Assembly: GCF_001411555.2 (NCBI RefSeq)
Contig: NC_049905.1
Location: 11,251,053 to 11,315,052 of the forward strand
DNA from: Juglans regia
Lineage: Eukaryota; Streptophyta; Magnoliopsida; Fagales; Juglandaceae
DNA: 64,000 nucleotides
Direction of reading: 5' to 3'
This document shows positions 1 to 11,715 of the stretch, piece by piece. The position numbers and the translations under genes are program-made. Under the pieces are notes generated by a model. That model saw only the letters and a list, made by a program, of their open reading frames with translations, made no database searches and was not told where the DNA came from. Numbering within the stretch: position 1 is the first letter of the stretch; every line of letters begins with the position of its first letter.

Positions 1-106
1 GTATGATCCTTTCGAGCGTGTTTTGGGTTGTATCTTCTATCCTACTTTAGTATCATGTTTGACTTTACAAATTTCGAGGACGAAATTTTTTTTAAGGGGG
101 GGAGGA
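1..106 (+). mobile_element. 3' end of a Ty3-gypsy internal region with polypurine tract
   Basis: This is the tail of an element whose body lies left of the window. The phrase ATTTCGAGGACG near 71-82 recurs just after the pol stop of the gypsy element at 62177, so this is the same element class. A purine run (AAGGGGGGGAGGA, 94-106) directly abuts the TG of the LTR at 107, as expected for the plus-strand priming site of an LTR retrotransposon. No coding domain is left in this short piece. Confidence 0.85.
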
Positions 107-2900
107 TGTAACACCCCGTATTTTTAGTGTATTTTTAATTGAATGATTTTTTGTTATTAATTTAAAATTTATTCTCTTGTTTTAAAATTGTTGGACTTTT
201 TTAGTTGTGTTATTTTTATAATTTTTTTTTTAGTTTACGAAAATTATTTTTGAAGTGCTTTCTCTAAATTAATTATTTTTATGCATTTAAATTTCTTCTC
301 AAATCAAATTAACTTATTATTGAGTTAAATTAATTATTTTCATGTTAATCACTGTGTTTGAAATATTTTATTTCACTAGTTGTTTTAAAATCGTTTCTGT
401 TGAATCATTTTCGTGACCCAAGTTATGAGGATTGGACCTCATTTCTTTTCTCTCTATTTTTATTTTCCTTTTCTTTTTCTTTTCTTCTTTTCCTTCTTTT
501 TCTTTTTTTCTTTTTTTTTTTTCTTCTCCCTCCCGCGCCTCCCTTTCTTTCTCTCTCCCGTGCGTCCGCCGCTTGCCCTCGACCCGCCGCCGTGCGCCGG
601 TGGTAGTCGACACCGCCCGGCTTCCCAGCACCCCCACCCACCGGCGACCTCCCCCTCTGATTTTCAGCCCCAGCCGTGCCGCCGTTAGCCTCCACGCACC
701 ACACGAAGCCGTGGCATTCCTTGCGCCGCTGCGCCGCCGTCCTCTTCACCACATCATCCTCGACCTCCTAGCAACCCATTGGACCCAACCCCACCTCCGA
801 TCTATCACCGGTGAAGCCCCACCATCAACATTTCCGTTTTGGGTATTTTTGCACTTCAACCGCCTTCTGCGCCGCCACCCACGGCCAACCACCACCACCA
901 CTAGCCTCACCGACATCTCTAAGCCCTACCCTATCAATCTTGGGTCTTCGTTTGCACCCGTTTAAAAGTGAGTTTTTGAGACCCACGGCCATAGTGCATT
1001 TGGCACTGTTTTGTTGCTGCGTTGCCGCTTCTAGCACCTTCGTAATCTTTCAAAAATTATATTATAGCATTGTAAGTATTTTTCCCAAAGAACTTTTGAG
1101 ATTTAAATGTATTTCTGCGCTAATTCTTAATTACTGAGATTTTGTTGGTTGTGCCGGACTGAGTCCGAGGAGTAAGGGAGGGTCGTTTGGATTGGTGGTT
1201 GAGCAATTATTTTAGAAGGGAATTTAATTTTCTTTGTCCAGTACAGTTAATTTTTGGAGGTATTAGTTTATATTTTCTGTTATGGAGTTGTGAATGGGAA
1301 GAAGTGTGCTTTGTGTAGTATTGTTGGTTAAACTGTTAGTAATTGTTTGGGACTGCGAACTGTTGGAATAAGTGTGAGTTATTGGAATTTGAATTGGCAT
1401 TGGTCTTGATGCTTGTATTGGACAATACTGAGATTGGTATAGAATATTTTGGGTCGAAGTGTGGGCTGTCTAGATTGTTATTTGGTTATTTGAGTTGGAT
1501 TAAACTTGCTGAATTATGGTCTAGAAATTGGGTCTTAAGTTGTCTAAGACCAATTTTGTGTTGTTGGACTTTAATATTTAGTTTATATTATTTTTATGAA
1601 TAGGTGACGAGACGGATAGAGACCGTATTCAAGTCATAGTTAATGTGCTGCAGGAGTCAGGTAAGCGGGGTTCCTATGCTAGGCCTTACACGAATTATTT
1701 GAGACTGAGGTTGATTTTCTGAAAACTTTGCATATTTTTGTGGTGAAATGAGAACTTGGGAAAAACAAAACAAACCCCGGTCGTTTATTTGCATACTCAT
1801 GAAATCTGTACGAAAAAGAGAAAAATATGTTCTGACATGCATTGTGTAGACATGAGCTAAATTTTGTCATGTTTCTGAAATCTGGAAAAAGAGCGATATT
1901 GAGAATATGAAAAGTTGTGCATTTATTTGTTCTGGCTTTTGTGTTTAGCGTGTGTAAACTGTTCTGATTCTGTTTTGGTACTCTGTATTATTTTGATATA
2001 ACATCTGAAAACCTTTGGCATGGTGTACTGGTTTTCGTATCTGACTCTGTCTCTGCTTTGCTCTGCTCTGCTCTGTTATGCTCTGCTCTGTTTGGGTTGG
2101 TACCAACTTCTCTGTCTCTGAGTGCACCCACTTTGGAAACAAAGTGGTTTTATTGTGGTCTTTCCTGTGTGCACACTCGGGGCTCCGAGAAGAATAAAGG
2201 AAAGATTTCACCTTTGTCTCTGCCTGGTTTGGCCACCGGGGTTAGCACAACCCTACCACGGGGGTGAAACATGGTCTCTGCTCTGTTTGATGCTCTGTTT
2301 TGATCTGATGATGATACTCAGTTTATGTTATGCCAAAGCACTAAGGGTTTTTACTTGTCTTAAAACCATCGCTCTGTTACTTTTGAAAATATGTTCTGTT
2401 CTGCATGTTAACTCTGGAAAATATTTTGTTCTGCATGTTCTACTTTGTAAATGCTCATGTTTGCACGCTAGCATATGATTTCTGCTTACTGAGTTGTTGA
2501 TAACTCACCCCCTATCATTATAATATTTTTCAGATGAAGTGAAGAGTCCAAATGAGGATCTGGATTAGATTGCTGAATGTGTTTAAGTTGAGGAGATGTT
2601 GTTAGAAGAAGGACTTCTGATGTTCTTAGTTTTAATGCCTTTGGGTTTTATTTATATCTTGGGTTTCAGTGAGATTTATGAAATTATTGGTTGGGTTGTT
2701 ATGACTACCGGGAGATTTCGGACTTTTTAGTTTATTTTAGCTACAGTAATGACTTTGTGGAGTTTTCAATGTGGTTGTTTAGCACTCTTGATATTGAGAT
2801 TGGCTATTAAAGATTTGAGTTTTCTTTTTAGTTGTGTTGGAAAATAAGTTCTTAAGAGACAGGTAGTAATTTTCCAAACCAACCGGGTTTCGGCGTTACA
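107..2900 (+). repeat. 3' LTR of a Ty3-gypsy element (2.8 kb)
   Basis: The LTR opens TGTAACACCCCGTA and closes GGCGTTACA, with a polypurine tract immediately upstream. A C/T-rich low-complexity stretch fills about 440-560, and CTCTG repeats lie near 2040-2095. An exon-like block (1604-1660) sits between an acceptor (GAATAG) and a donor (GTAAGC), and a second acceptor (TTTTTCAG) ends at 2533. The same architecture recurs in the other LTRs here. Open frames inside it are by-products of composition. The 5-bp TSD should be AAAGC (2901-2905), but the other side is outside the window. Confidence 0.88.
1604..1660 (+). other. Exon-like block inside gypsy LTR (copy 1)
   Basis: A 57-nt block begins GTGACGAGACGG after GAATAG and ends GAGTCAG before GTAAGCGGGG. 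The downstream acceptor TTTTTCAG ends at 2533, giving a putative 873-nt intron. The block contains an in-frame stop, so it is probably not coding. Confidence 0.5.
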
Positions 2901-3278
2901 AAAGCCCCTCTCTCCAAAGACACGTCTTCATATATGACTGGTTTTTTCTCACCCACTACTTCTTCTTTGTCTGCATCAGCATGAGATCTTTTGATCCTGG
3001 CATGACCTTCAATGAATCGGTCAACCATACCCTGAAGAGTTGAATCCGTGTCTATTTTCTCAATATCAGCTCCACACAGTGGACAGTCCTTAAAGCGTGG
3101 TATACATGCTCTGGTTTCAAGTAAAGTATTACAGATATCAGAACAAAAAAAGAAAAGGACTTTGACTTAAAAAATCAATAGCAAGAAAGAAACCTAAACC
3201 AGGAACTACCATGTGAACAAGGCACACACTTGCTACTTTCAAAAATAAGTGCTTGGCAAATCATACAGCTGAGGGGGC
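2901..3278 (-). pseudogene. NCA1-like RING gene, two internal exons, broken by a gypsy insertion
   Basis: Two minus-strand exons are visible. Exon 3278-3210 encodes GPLSCMICQALIFESSKC followed by VPCSH, the first cysteine pairs of a RING finger. It starts after an AG acceptor and ends before GTAGTT. The next exon, 3110-2901, encodes ACIPRFKDCPLCGADIEK and then a charged stretch with VDRFIEGHARIKRS and YEDVSLERGAF. This pattern matches my recollection of plant NCA1 (NO CATALASE ACTIVITY 1), a RING-plus-TPR chaperone needed for catalase activity; that identification rests on memory of the family. The reading frame stops exactly where the LTR begins (2900), so the TPR half is separated by the whole gypsy element. 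The first exon is not recognised. Confidence 0.62.
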
Positions 3279-3527
3279 CTAGTAAGGATAGCTTTACTTA
3301 CTGGAGCAACTAAAACATTTTTGGGTTAAGAAAATTGTCAAAAACTTGTTGTCAAGTTGGGTTCTAAGGTGATCTGCAATTTCGATTTTCATGTCTTATG
3401 GCAATTTTTTCAATAGAAGAACCTATTTTGCATTTTCAATCCTGGAAAATTGTAAAGCAAGTAAAACATATCACAACCAAAACTATGACTTCCAGCATAA
3501 CTAGGTTTCACATAGCAAAAGTTTCTT

Positions 3528-4084
3528 TGTAACACCCCGTATTTTAGTGTTTTTTTTAATTGAAAGATTATTTGTTATTAATTTAAAAATTTATTCTCTT
3601 GTTTTAAAATTGGTTGGATTTTTAGTGGGTTTATTTTTATGATTTTAATTTTATGAAAATTATTCTGAAGTGCTTTCTTATAATTGATTATTGTAATACA
3701 TTTTAAATTGTTTTTCATATTAAATTAACTTGTTGTTGGGTTTAATTTTTTATTTTCATTTTAATCATTACGTTTGAATTATTTTATTTTACTTGCTGTT
3801 TTAAAATCGTTTCCGTTTGATCTTTTTTGTGACTCAAGATATGAGGATTGGACCTCATTTCTTTCCCTATATTTTCTCTTTCCTCTTTTCTTTTCTTCTT
3901 TTCTTCTTTTCCTTTCTTTCTTTTTCTTTTTCTCCCCCTGCTTCCTGCGAGCCGCAACCCCCCCTCCCTCTCTCCGTCTGTATCTCTTTTCCCCCAGCCC
4001 GCCGCCGTGCGCCGGCGGTGACCGACACCGCCCCTCCCTCTCACCTCCCCTTCGACCGGCGACCACCTCCCTGTAATTTCAACC
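3528..4084 (+). repeat. Truncated 5' LTR of the rearranged gypsy cluster
   Basis: Homologous to the first roughly 560 bp of the LTR at 107, including the C/T-rich stretch. It then jumps at about 4084 to CTCGAGGACGAAATT, which belongs to the internal 3' end. The exact breakpoint is blurred by short shared C/T sequence. Confidence 0.75.
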
Positions 4085-4122
4085 CTCCTCGAGGACGAAA
4101 TTTTTTTTTAAAGGGGGAAGGA

Positions 4123-6505
4123 TGTAACATCCCGTATTTTTAGTGTATTTTTTTTAATGAAGGAATTATTATTTTAATTGATTCAAAATTTATTCTCCTG
4201 TTTAAAAAAAAAATTATTTTTGAAGTGCTTTCTTTAAATTAATTATTGTTATGTGTTTAAATTTCTTCTTGAATTAAATTAACTTGTTGTTGAGTTTATT
4301 TATTTATTTTTCATTTTAATCACTGCGTTTGAATTATTTTATTTCACTTGCTGTTTTAAAATCGTTTCCGTTGGACCATTTTTTGTGACCCAAGATGTGA
4401 GGATTGGATCTCATTTCTTTCCCTACCATCAACATTTCCGTTTTGGGTGTTTTTGCACTTCAACCGCCTTTTTCGCCGCCACCCATGGCCAACCACCACC
4501 ACCACTAGCCTCACCGCCATCCCTAAGCCCTACCCTATCAATCTTGGGTCTTCGTTTACACCCGTTCAAAAGTGGGTTTTTGAGACCCACGGCCACAATG
4601 CATTTGGCACTGTTTTGTTGCTGCGTTGCCGCTTTTAGCACCTCCGTGATCTTTCAAAAATTATATTATAGCATTGTAAGTATTTTTTTTCCCAAAGAAC
4701 TTTTGAGATTTAAATGTATTTCTGCGCTAATTCATAATTACTGTGTTTCTGTTAGTTGTGCCGGATCGAGTCCGAGGGGTAAGGGGGGGTCGTTTGGATT
4801 GGTGGTTGAGAAATTATTTAGAAGGGAATTTAATTTTCTTTGTCCAGTACAGTTTAATTTTTGGAGGTATTAGTTTATATTGCTGTTATGGAGTTGTAAA
4901 TGGGAAGAAGTGTGCTTTGTGTAGTGTTGTTGGTTAAACTGTTAGTAATTGTTTGGGACTGCGAACTGTTGGAGTAAGTGTGAGTTATTGGAATTTGAAT
5001 TGGCATTGGTCTTGATGCTTGTATTGGACAATACTAAGATTGGTATAGAATATTTTGGGTCGAAGTGCGAGCTGTCCGATTGTTATTTGGTTGTTTGAGT
5101 TGGATTAAACTTGCTGAATTATGGTCTAGAAATTGGGTCTTAAGTTGTCTAAGACTAATTTTGTGTTGTTGGACTTTAATATTTAGTTTTATATTATTTT
5201 TATGAATAGGTGACGAGATGGATAGAGACTGTATTCAAGTCATAGATTATGCGCTGCAGGAGTCCGGTAAGCGGGGTTCCTATGCTAGGCCTTACACTAA
5301 TTATTTAAGACTGAGGTTGATTTTCTGAAAACTTTACATATTTTTGTGGTGAAATGAGAACTTGGGAAAAACAAAACCAACCCCGGTCGTTTATTTGCAT
5401 ACTCATGAAATCTGTACGAAAAAAAGAAAAATATGTTCTGACATGCATTGTGTAGACATGAGCTAAATTCTGTCATGTGATTTCTGAAATCTGGAAAAAG
5501 AGCGATATTGAGAATATGAAAAGTTGTGCATTTATTTGTTCTGGCTTTTGTGTTCAGCGTGTGTAAACTGTCTGATTCTATTTTGGTACTATGTATTATT
5601 TTGATATAACATCTGAAAACCTTTGGCATGGTGTACTGGTTTTCGTATCTGACTCTGTCTCTGCTTTGCTCTGCTCTGCTCTGTTATGCTCTGCTCTGTT
5701 TGGGTTGGTACCAACTTCTCTGTCTCTGAGTGCACCCACTTTGGAAACAAAGTGGTTTTATTGTGGTATTTCCTGTGTGCACACTCTGGGCTCCGAGAAG
5801 AATAACGGAAAGATTTCACCTCTGTCTCTGCCTGGTTTGGCCACCGGGGTTAGCACAACCCTACCACGGAGGTGAAACATGGTCTCTACTCTGTTTGATG
5901 CTCTGTTTTGATCTGATGATGATACTCAGTTTATGTTATGCCAAAGCATTATGGGTTTTACTTGTCTTAAAATCATCGCTCTGTTACTTTTGAAAATATG
6001 TTCTGTTCTGCATGATAACTCTGGAAAATATTTTGTTCTGCATGCTCTACTTTGTAAATGCTCATGTTTACACGCTAGCATATGATTTCTGCTTACTCAG
6101 TTGTTGATAACTCACCCCCTATCTTCATAATATTTTTTCAGATGATGTGGAGAGTCAAACTGAGGACCTGGATTAGATTGGTGAGCATGATTAAGCTGAG
6201 AGAGGATGTTAGAAGAATGAATTTTGATGTCTTATGTCTTTTAGATTTAATTATATCTTGGGCTTGGGTTTAGTAAGACTTTTGAACTTATTTGTTTGAT
6301 TTGTTATGACTACCGGGAGATTTTGGACTCCTTAGCTTATTTTGCTGCATTAATAACTTTGTAGAGTTTCAATGTGGTTATTTAGAGTACTTGAAATTGA
6401 GTTTTGCTAATAAAGTTTTGGAGTTTTATTTTTAGTTGTGTTGGGAAACATGATCTGAGGTGACAAGTAGTAATTCTCCAAGCCAACCGGGTTTGGGGCG
6501 TTACA
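4123..6505 (+). repeat. LTR of the rearranged gypsy cluster (2.4 kb)
   Basis: Preceded by the tract AAAGGGGGAAGGA and closed by GGGCGTTACA. Compared with the LTR at 107 it lacks about 380 bp: it jumps from TTTCTTTCC to CTACCATCAAC near 4418, removing the C/T-rich segment. The exon-like block is retained at 5210-5266 (GTAAGC donor at 5267), as is the acceptor TTTTTTCAG ending at 6141. Confidence 0.8.
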
Positions 6506-7006
6506 ATAACTTTGAAAAATATTTTGTTCTGCATGCTATACTTTGTAAATACTCATGTTTGCACGCTAGCGTATGTCCTCTGCTTACTGAGTTGTTGATA
6601 ACTCACCGGCTATCTTCATAATATTTTTTGAGATGATGTGGAGAGTCTAACTGAGGACCTGGATTAAATTGGTGAGCATGATTAAGCTGAGGAGATGATG
6701 TTAGAAGAATGAATTCTGTTGTCCTTTAGTTTTAATGTCTTTTAGTTTTAATTATATATTGGGCTTGGGTTTAGTAAGACTTATGAAAGTATCTGTTTGA
6801 TTTGTTATGACTACCGGGAGATTTTGGACTCCATAGTTTATTTTGCTGCAGTAATGACTTTGTAGAGTTTTCAATGTGGTTAATTAGAGTATGTGAGATT
6901 GAGTTTTGCTAATAAAGTTTTAGAGTTTTATTTTAGTTGAGTTGGAAAACATGTTCTTAAGTGACAGGTAATAATTCTCCAGACCAGCCGGGTTTGGGGC
7001 TTTACA
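6506..7006 (+). repeat. Extra 3' LTR fragment fused to the preceding LTR
   Basis: Begins directly after TTACA at 6505 with ATAACTTTGAAAAATATTTTG, a sequence internal to the LTR. In detail it resembles the LTR at 57975 more than its immediate neighbour. It ends TTTACA and carries the outer TSD copy at 7007-7011. Confidence 0.75.
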
Positions 7007-7011
7007 TTCTT

Positions 7012-7936
7012 GGAGCTGGATTTTGATTGATCACAGTCTATTCAACTCTAAATTAATTTGGAAAGTGATTGTCAACAAAATTGATGCTAAAGAGATGAAT
7101 TTTAAGATTGATGTCATAACCACAAGCTCATATTGATTGGTTATACCAATGTAAACTAAAGACCCTGGCATATGTACTTTTCTCCAAATTAAAACCATGG
7201 CATTTTCCCCTTTCATATTCATGCTTCTATTTTTTTTTATTGATAAAAAAGAAATAGCACATGACCAAGAATAAGACACAAGTCTCATACCCATGTACTT
7301 CCTCTTGAAAACCTGAGACTTCTACAACTGCACCAGACAATGTAACTCCCTTTTGTTGCAACCATTGAAAAATAAGCAAATAATGAGTATCAAGTGTCAT
7401 GTAGGCTGCATGAATTCTTTCATCGAAAAGAAAACACAGAATGAGAATACCATCACAAAAGTACACCAAGACAAACGATTTTTTGTACTATCAGCAAAAG
7501 AACTAGAAAAAAGATTAGCAATATTTTCAGAAACAATCAGGTTCCTCAATAACTTACCCAAATAAAATAAAATAGAACCTAAAAATAAGCAGAATTATGG
7601 CCAGATCACTTGGTCAAAAATAGTTTTTCACAAACTGGATGTACTTGAATCCGATAATTAATCTTAATAAAGAAAGCATGCACATTAACAGAAAAATATT
7701 AGAAGTGGGAATATTATGTTAGAGAGAGAGAAAGAGAGCTTGGCAGTAATTAAATTCAAAAAGTGGCTCTTCAAATGGTGAGTCTTTGATGGATAGTTGG
7801 AGCACTCTTTGTAATAAACTCCAACATGAGGAACTAGAGGAAACAGCTATAGTAGCAAGGTTAATATAGTCGAGAAGAAACTCTTCGTGCATGGAAAACA
7901 TCTCAGACATCCTATATATATATATATATATATATA

Positions 7937-7969
<33 letters not shown>

Positions 7970-8730
7970 GCTCCAAAAGGAAAAAAATTACAAACTCCAA
8001 AGAGTTGGGGTCTTGGATAGTACAGTGTGAAATGGGCAGCTCTCCAGGCGTCACAACAATGGTATTGATATTTTCATATTCAACACATCTTTTCCACTTT
8101 TGACTGGCAATATAAGAAACAAAAAATTTCTTAATAAATAGAAATAAGAAATAAAAGCAAAGAAGAAAACGGTCTCAGCATTTCCCAACCAACTAGAGAA
8201 AATTTTCGATCGAAAACGACCAATATTGCAAGGAAGATCCATTTGCTGAGCACCCAATAAAATCCAAGAGTCAAAGCCTTACACAAAACCCCCATCAATC
8301 ATTATTTCCAGACTGAAAAACACAATCCCCCACTCTTCCTCTTTCTCAACAGGCCAACATCCTCACTCTATAAAAATGGTATTGTGAAGAGACATGCATA
8401 AAGTGGTCAACCAGTTAAGGCCTCATCCCAAATACGTGAACTCAAGGCGCAACATATTCTCAACCAGAAGACGAAGAACAAGAAAAGGAAAACACGCAGC
8501 AGAGAATTTCGAGGTTACAAACCTAGAAGAAAATAAGCAACCCCAGATTGATTGTCCTATAAGGCTTCAACATAAAAAACAATTGAACTTGCTCAACAAT
8601 TGAAATCAAACCGAAAAAACAAAGAAAAAACAAAACTCAAACCAAACAAGTTGTGCAGAGTTGAAAGCTCAAATCAAATCACAACAAAACTAATAACATC
8701 ATTGAGAACCCAAAGCTCGTGTCAACAATT
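7012..8730 (-). other. Non-repetitive stretch, possible minus-strand exons or 5' region of the RING gene
   Basis: No complete gene can be recognised. On the minus strand there are short open blocks with coding-like composition, for example about 7918-7735 (starting MSEMFSMHEEFLLDYINLAT) and about 8105-7980, the latter preceded by TTGCCAG, which could be an acceptor. They may be 5' exons or UTR of the interrupted RING gene or of an unknown gene. I could not link them to a family. Confidence 0.3.
7913..7969. repeat. (TA)n microsatellite
   Basis: An almost pure TA run, with one TTATTAA interruption near 7938. It lies between the two open blocks on the minus strand. Confidence 0.95.
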
Positions 8731-9143
8731 TGTTAGACTTAAATAAAATTCTCTAATGCGGAATAATACTTTAGAAATGAGAATTAAAGGGTTTAATGCC
8801 AAGAAATATTACCTCCAGCCATTGATGCAATTCACTGTAAAAGTTTCGGTTTTCACTGTGTTTGGCTCTTCCAAACTCTTCTCTACTCTATTTAGATGGC
8901 GTATTACCGAAGGGAATTGAGTGAGTGAGTTTGGGGACCAAACACATGTATTTATAGCCGAAATTCCCATCAAATTTCGGGTTTACGTGTCCCACGTGAT
9001 CCTATTTTCATGGGATCAATTTAAACTGATGGAGGAGTGTTGGACCACTTAAAGGACTCTTAAGATGATAGACTCCCACTCATGAACGTCTTCATGAGCA
9101 AGAATCGGTCAATATAGTTTAAATGCATGAGAATCGGTCAACA
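8731..9143 (-). repeat. Copia-1 3' LTR
   Basis: 413 bp, TGTTAGACTT at the left edge and GGTCAACA at the right edge. It matches the other LTR except at four sites. Confidence 0.95.
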
Positions 9144-9154
9144 TTCTCCCACTT
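9144..9154 (-). other. Copia-1 polypurine tract
   Basis: The minus strand reads AAGTGGGAGAA directly before the 3' LTR. Copia-2 has the same tract. Confidence 0.8.
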
Positions 9155-9447
9155 GGTCCACACTCCTGATCTTAAACCCATCAATAATCTTCATTTAAGT
9201 AATAAATACATGAATCATGGCGATAGGTCCTCTAATGACGAGTATTATCTTCCATGTATTACTATGTATTCATTCTTTACAATTTATGTGGGAACAATTT
9301 CTTAATGAATAAACCCTATGTTTATTCTTGGTCCAATACAGATAAATTTTCTCAAAAAATAAATTAAGGTGCACATTAATATGAGAAAAGAACATCAAAA
9401 TGATTAAGAATTTCATTAAAAAATAACATTGTTCATACAATGAAAAA

Positions 9448-11715
9448 CTACATAATGGAACCAAGTCCCATATTCACTATATGATCCTTGAATTTCAACG
9501 GTGGCATGCCCTTAGTCAAAGGATCAGCGATCATTAGTTCAGTGCTTACGTGCTTAATGACCACTTTATTTTCTTTAACACGTTCCCTTATGGCTACATA
9601 TTTAGTGTCGATGTGTTTACTCCGACTCCCACTTTTGTTGTTCTTAGCCATAGAAACAGCAGCTGAATTGTCGCAATACATTCTCAATGGCCTAGAAATT
9701 GAATCCATAATTCTAAGCCCAGAAATGAAACTCTTAAGCCATACACCATGTGAAGTAGCCTCAAAACAAGAGACGAACTCGGCTTCCATAGTAGAAGTGG
9801 CAGTCAAAGTCTGCTTAGCACTCCTCCATGATATAGCTCCACCGGCCATCAAAAATATGTATCCTGATGTTGATTTGCGTGAATCAACACAACCAGCAAA
9901 GTCAGAATCTGAGTAGCCAATTACTTCCAGATTGTCCGTTCGTTTATACATAAGCATGTATTCTTTGGTCCCTTGAAGGTACCTCATTACTTTCTTTGCA
10001 GCTCTCCAGTGGTCTAAACCTGGATTACTCTGATATCGTCCTAACATTCCCACAGCAAATGCAATGTCAGGTCTTGTACAGACCTGAGCATACATTAGGC
10101 TTCCGACAGCAGAAGCATATGGAATGTTCTTCATTTGTTCTCTTTCAAGGTCGTTCTTTGGGCATTGATTCAAATTGAACCTATCACCCTTCACAATGGG
10201 AGCTACACTTGGTGAACAATCCTTCATCCGATATCTCTCCAAAAATTTATTAATATAGGTTTCCTGAGACAGACCTAAGATGCTTCGAAATCTGTCTCTA
10301 TGGATCTTAATGCCAATGACATAAGATGCCTCACCCATATCCTTCATATCAAAATTTTTAGAGAGGAATTGTTTCACTTCATGCAGCAAACCCTTATTAT
10401 TGGTTGCTAGCAAAATGTCATCCACATATAAAACAAGAAAACATATCTTACTCCCACTGACCTTCTGGTATATACATTGATCCATAACGTTTTCTACAAA
10501 ACCGAATGAAGAAATTACATTATGGAATTTCAAATACCATTGGCGAGATGCTTGTTTTAAACCGTATATGGATTTCTTGAGCTTGCAAACCAATTGCTCA
10601 CCATCACTAGAGGGGAATCCTTCAGGCTGTTTCATGTAAACCTCCTCCTCTAGATCTCCATTGAGAAATGCTGTTTTCACATCCATTTGTTGCAATTCAA
10701 AGTCAAAATGGGCTACTAATGCCAAAATAACACGCAAGGAATCTTTCTTAGATACGGGAGAGAAAGTCTCCGTGTAATCGATTCCTTCTTTCTGAGTGAA
10801 TCCCTTAGCAACGAGTCTTGCCTTGTATCTCTCAATGTTGCCTAATGAGTCTCTTTTGGTTTTAAAGACCCATTTACATCCAATGGCTTTTACACCATTA
10901 GGCAACTCAACAAGATCCCAGACTTCGTTACTCTTCATGGAATTCAACTCTTCCTTCATGGCATTGTACCATAATTCTGATTCTTTGCAACTCATGGCTT
11001 GTGAAAATAACTCGGGATCATTTTCGGCTCCAATGTTATAGTCAGATTCTTGCAGATACACAACATAATCACTAGGAATTGCTGATCTTCTTGCTCTAAC
11101 AGATCTTCTTAATGTTGCACCATCATCTTCCTGAGAAGTAGTATGTGGTTCAACTTGTTCAAAAGTTGTTGGCAACTCTTGAACTACCTGATCTACTAGA
11201 GTGTCGTCAGCAACTTGTGGAACATCAATGATTGGTAGTTCAACACCAGTTGGTACTTGAGGGGCGTTGTAAACAATAACCAATCTATCACTTGAAGTGG
11301 AAGGTTGAGATTCTTAATGATCATTCTCAGAAACTATGTTCCTGGTTTGATCGCTCCCACTGATCAAGTCATTTTCAAGAAACTTTGCATTTCTTGATTC
11401 CACAGTCCTAGTACTGTGAGATGGACAATAAAATCTATAACCTTTAGACCTTTCAGCATATCCAATGAAATACCCACTAATGGTCCTTGGGTCTAGTTTC
11501 TTCTCTTGTGGATTATAAATTCTCACCTCAGACGGGCATCCCCAAACGCGCATATGTCGCAAACTCGGTTTCCAACCTTTCCATAATTCAAATGGCGTTT
11601 TAGAAACAGCCTTGGTTGGAACTCGGTTTAATATATACACTGCCGTCTTAAGTGTTTCAGCCCACAATGATTTAGGAAGATTGGAGCTGCTAAGCATACT
11701 CCGCACCATGTCCAA
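9448..11715 (-). pseudogene. Copia-1 integrase C-terminus, reverse transcriptase and RNase H
   Basis: The frame from 11715 to 9448 is broken only by a TAA at 11314-11316. The first 133 codons carry the integrase C-terminal region ([17 protein letters not shown], then GCPSEVRIYNPQEKKLDPR). After the stop, a 611-codon frame holds RT with [20 protein letters not shown], the [12 protein letters not shown] block and the catalytic LYVDDILLA. RNase H follows, with YSDSDFAGC and STMEAEFVS, and a conserved end DPLTKGMPP. These enzymes copy element RNA to DNA and remove the RNA template in cytoplasmic particles. The single stop would uncouple RT from integrase. Confidence 0.93.

Larger units (their letters stand above)
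3528..7006 (+). mobile_element. Rearranged gypsy LTR cluster, one insertion with TSD TTCTT
   Basis: The outer ends are TGTAACACCCC and TTTACA, flanked by identical TTCTT at 3523-3527 and 7007-7011, so the whole block behaves as one insertion. Inside are a truncated 5' LTR (3528 to about 4084), about 38 bp of internal 3' end with its polypurine tract, a nearly complete LTR (4123-6505) and a further 3' LTR fragment (6506-7006). No gag or pol remains. The likely origin is unequal recombination and deletion after insertion. Confidence 0.82.

Noticed and set aside
432..965. Long plus-strand frame in the first LTR
   Set aside because: It is low-complexity C/T sequence translated as Phe/Ser/Pro runs, inside an LTR, and opposite frames are equally open.
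1945..2211. Minus-strand frame conserved in several LTRs (also 5589-5819 and 57342-57782)
   Set aside because: Conservation follows from LTR homology. It spans the CTCTG repeats and is lost in the diverged solo LTR; no domain recognised.
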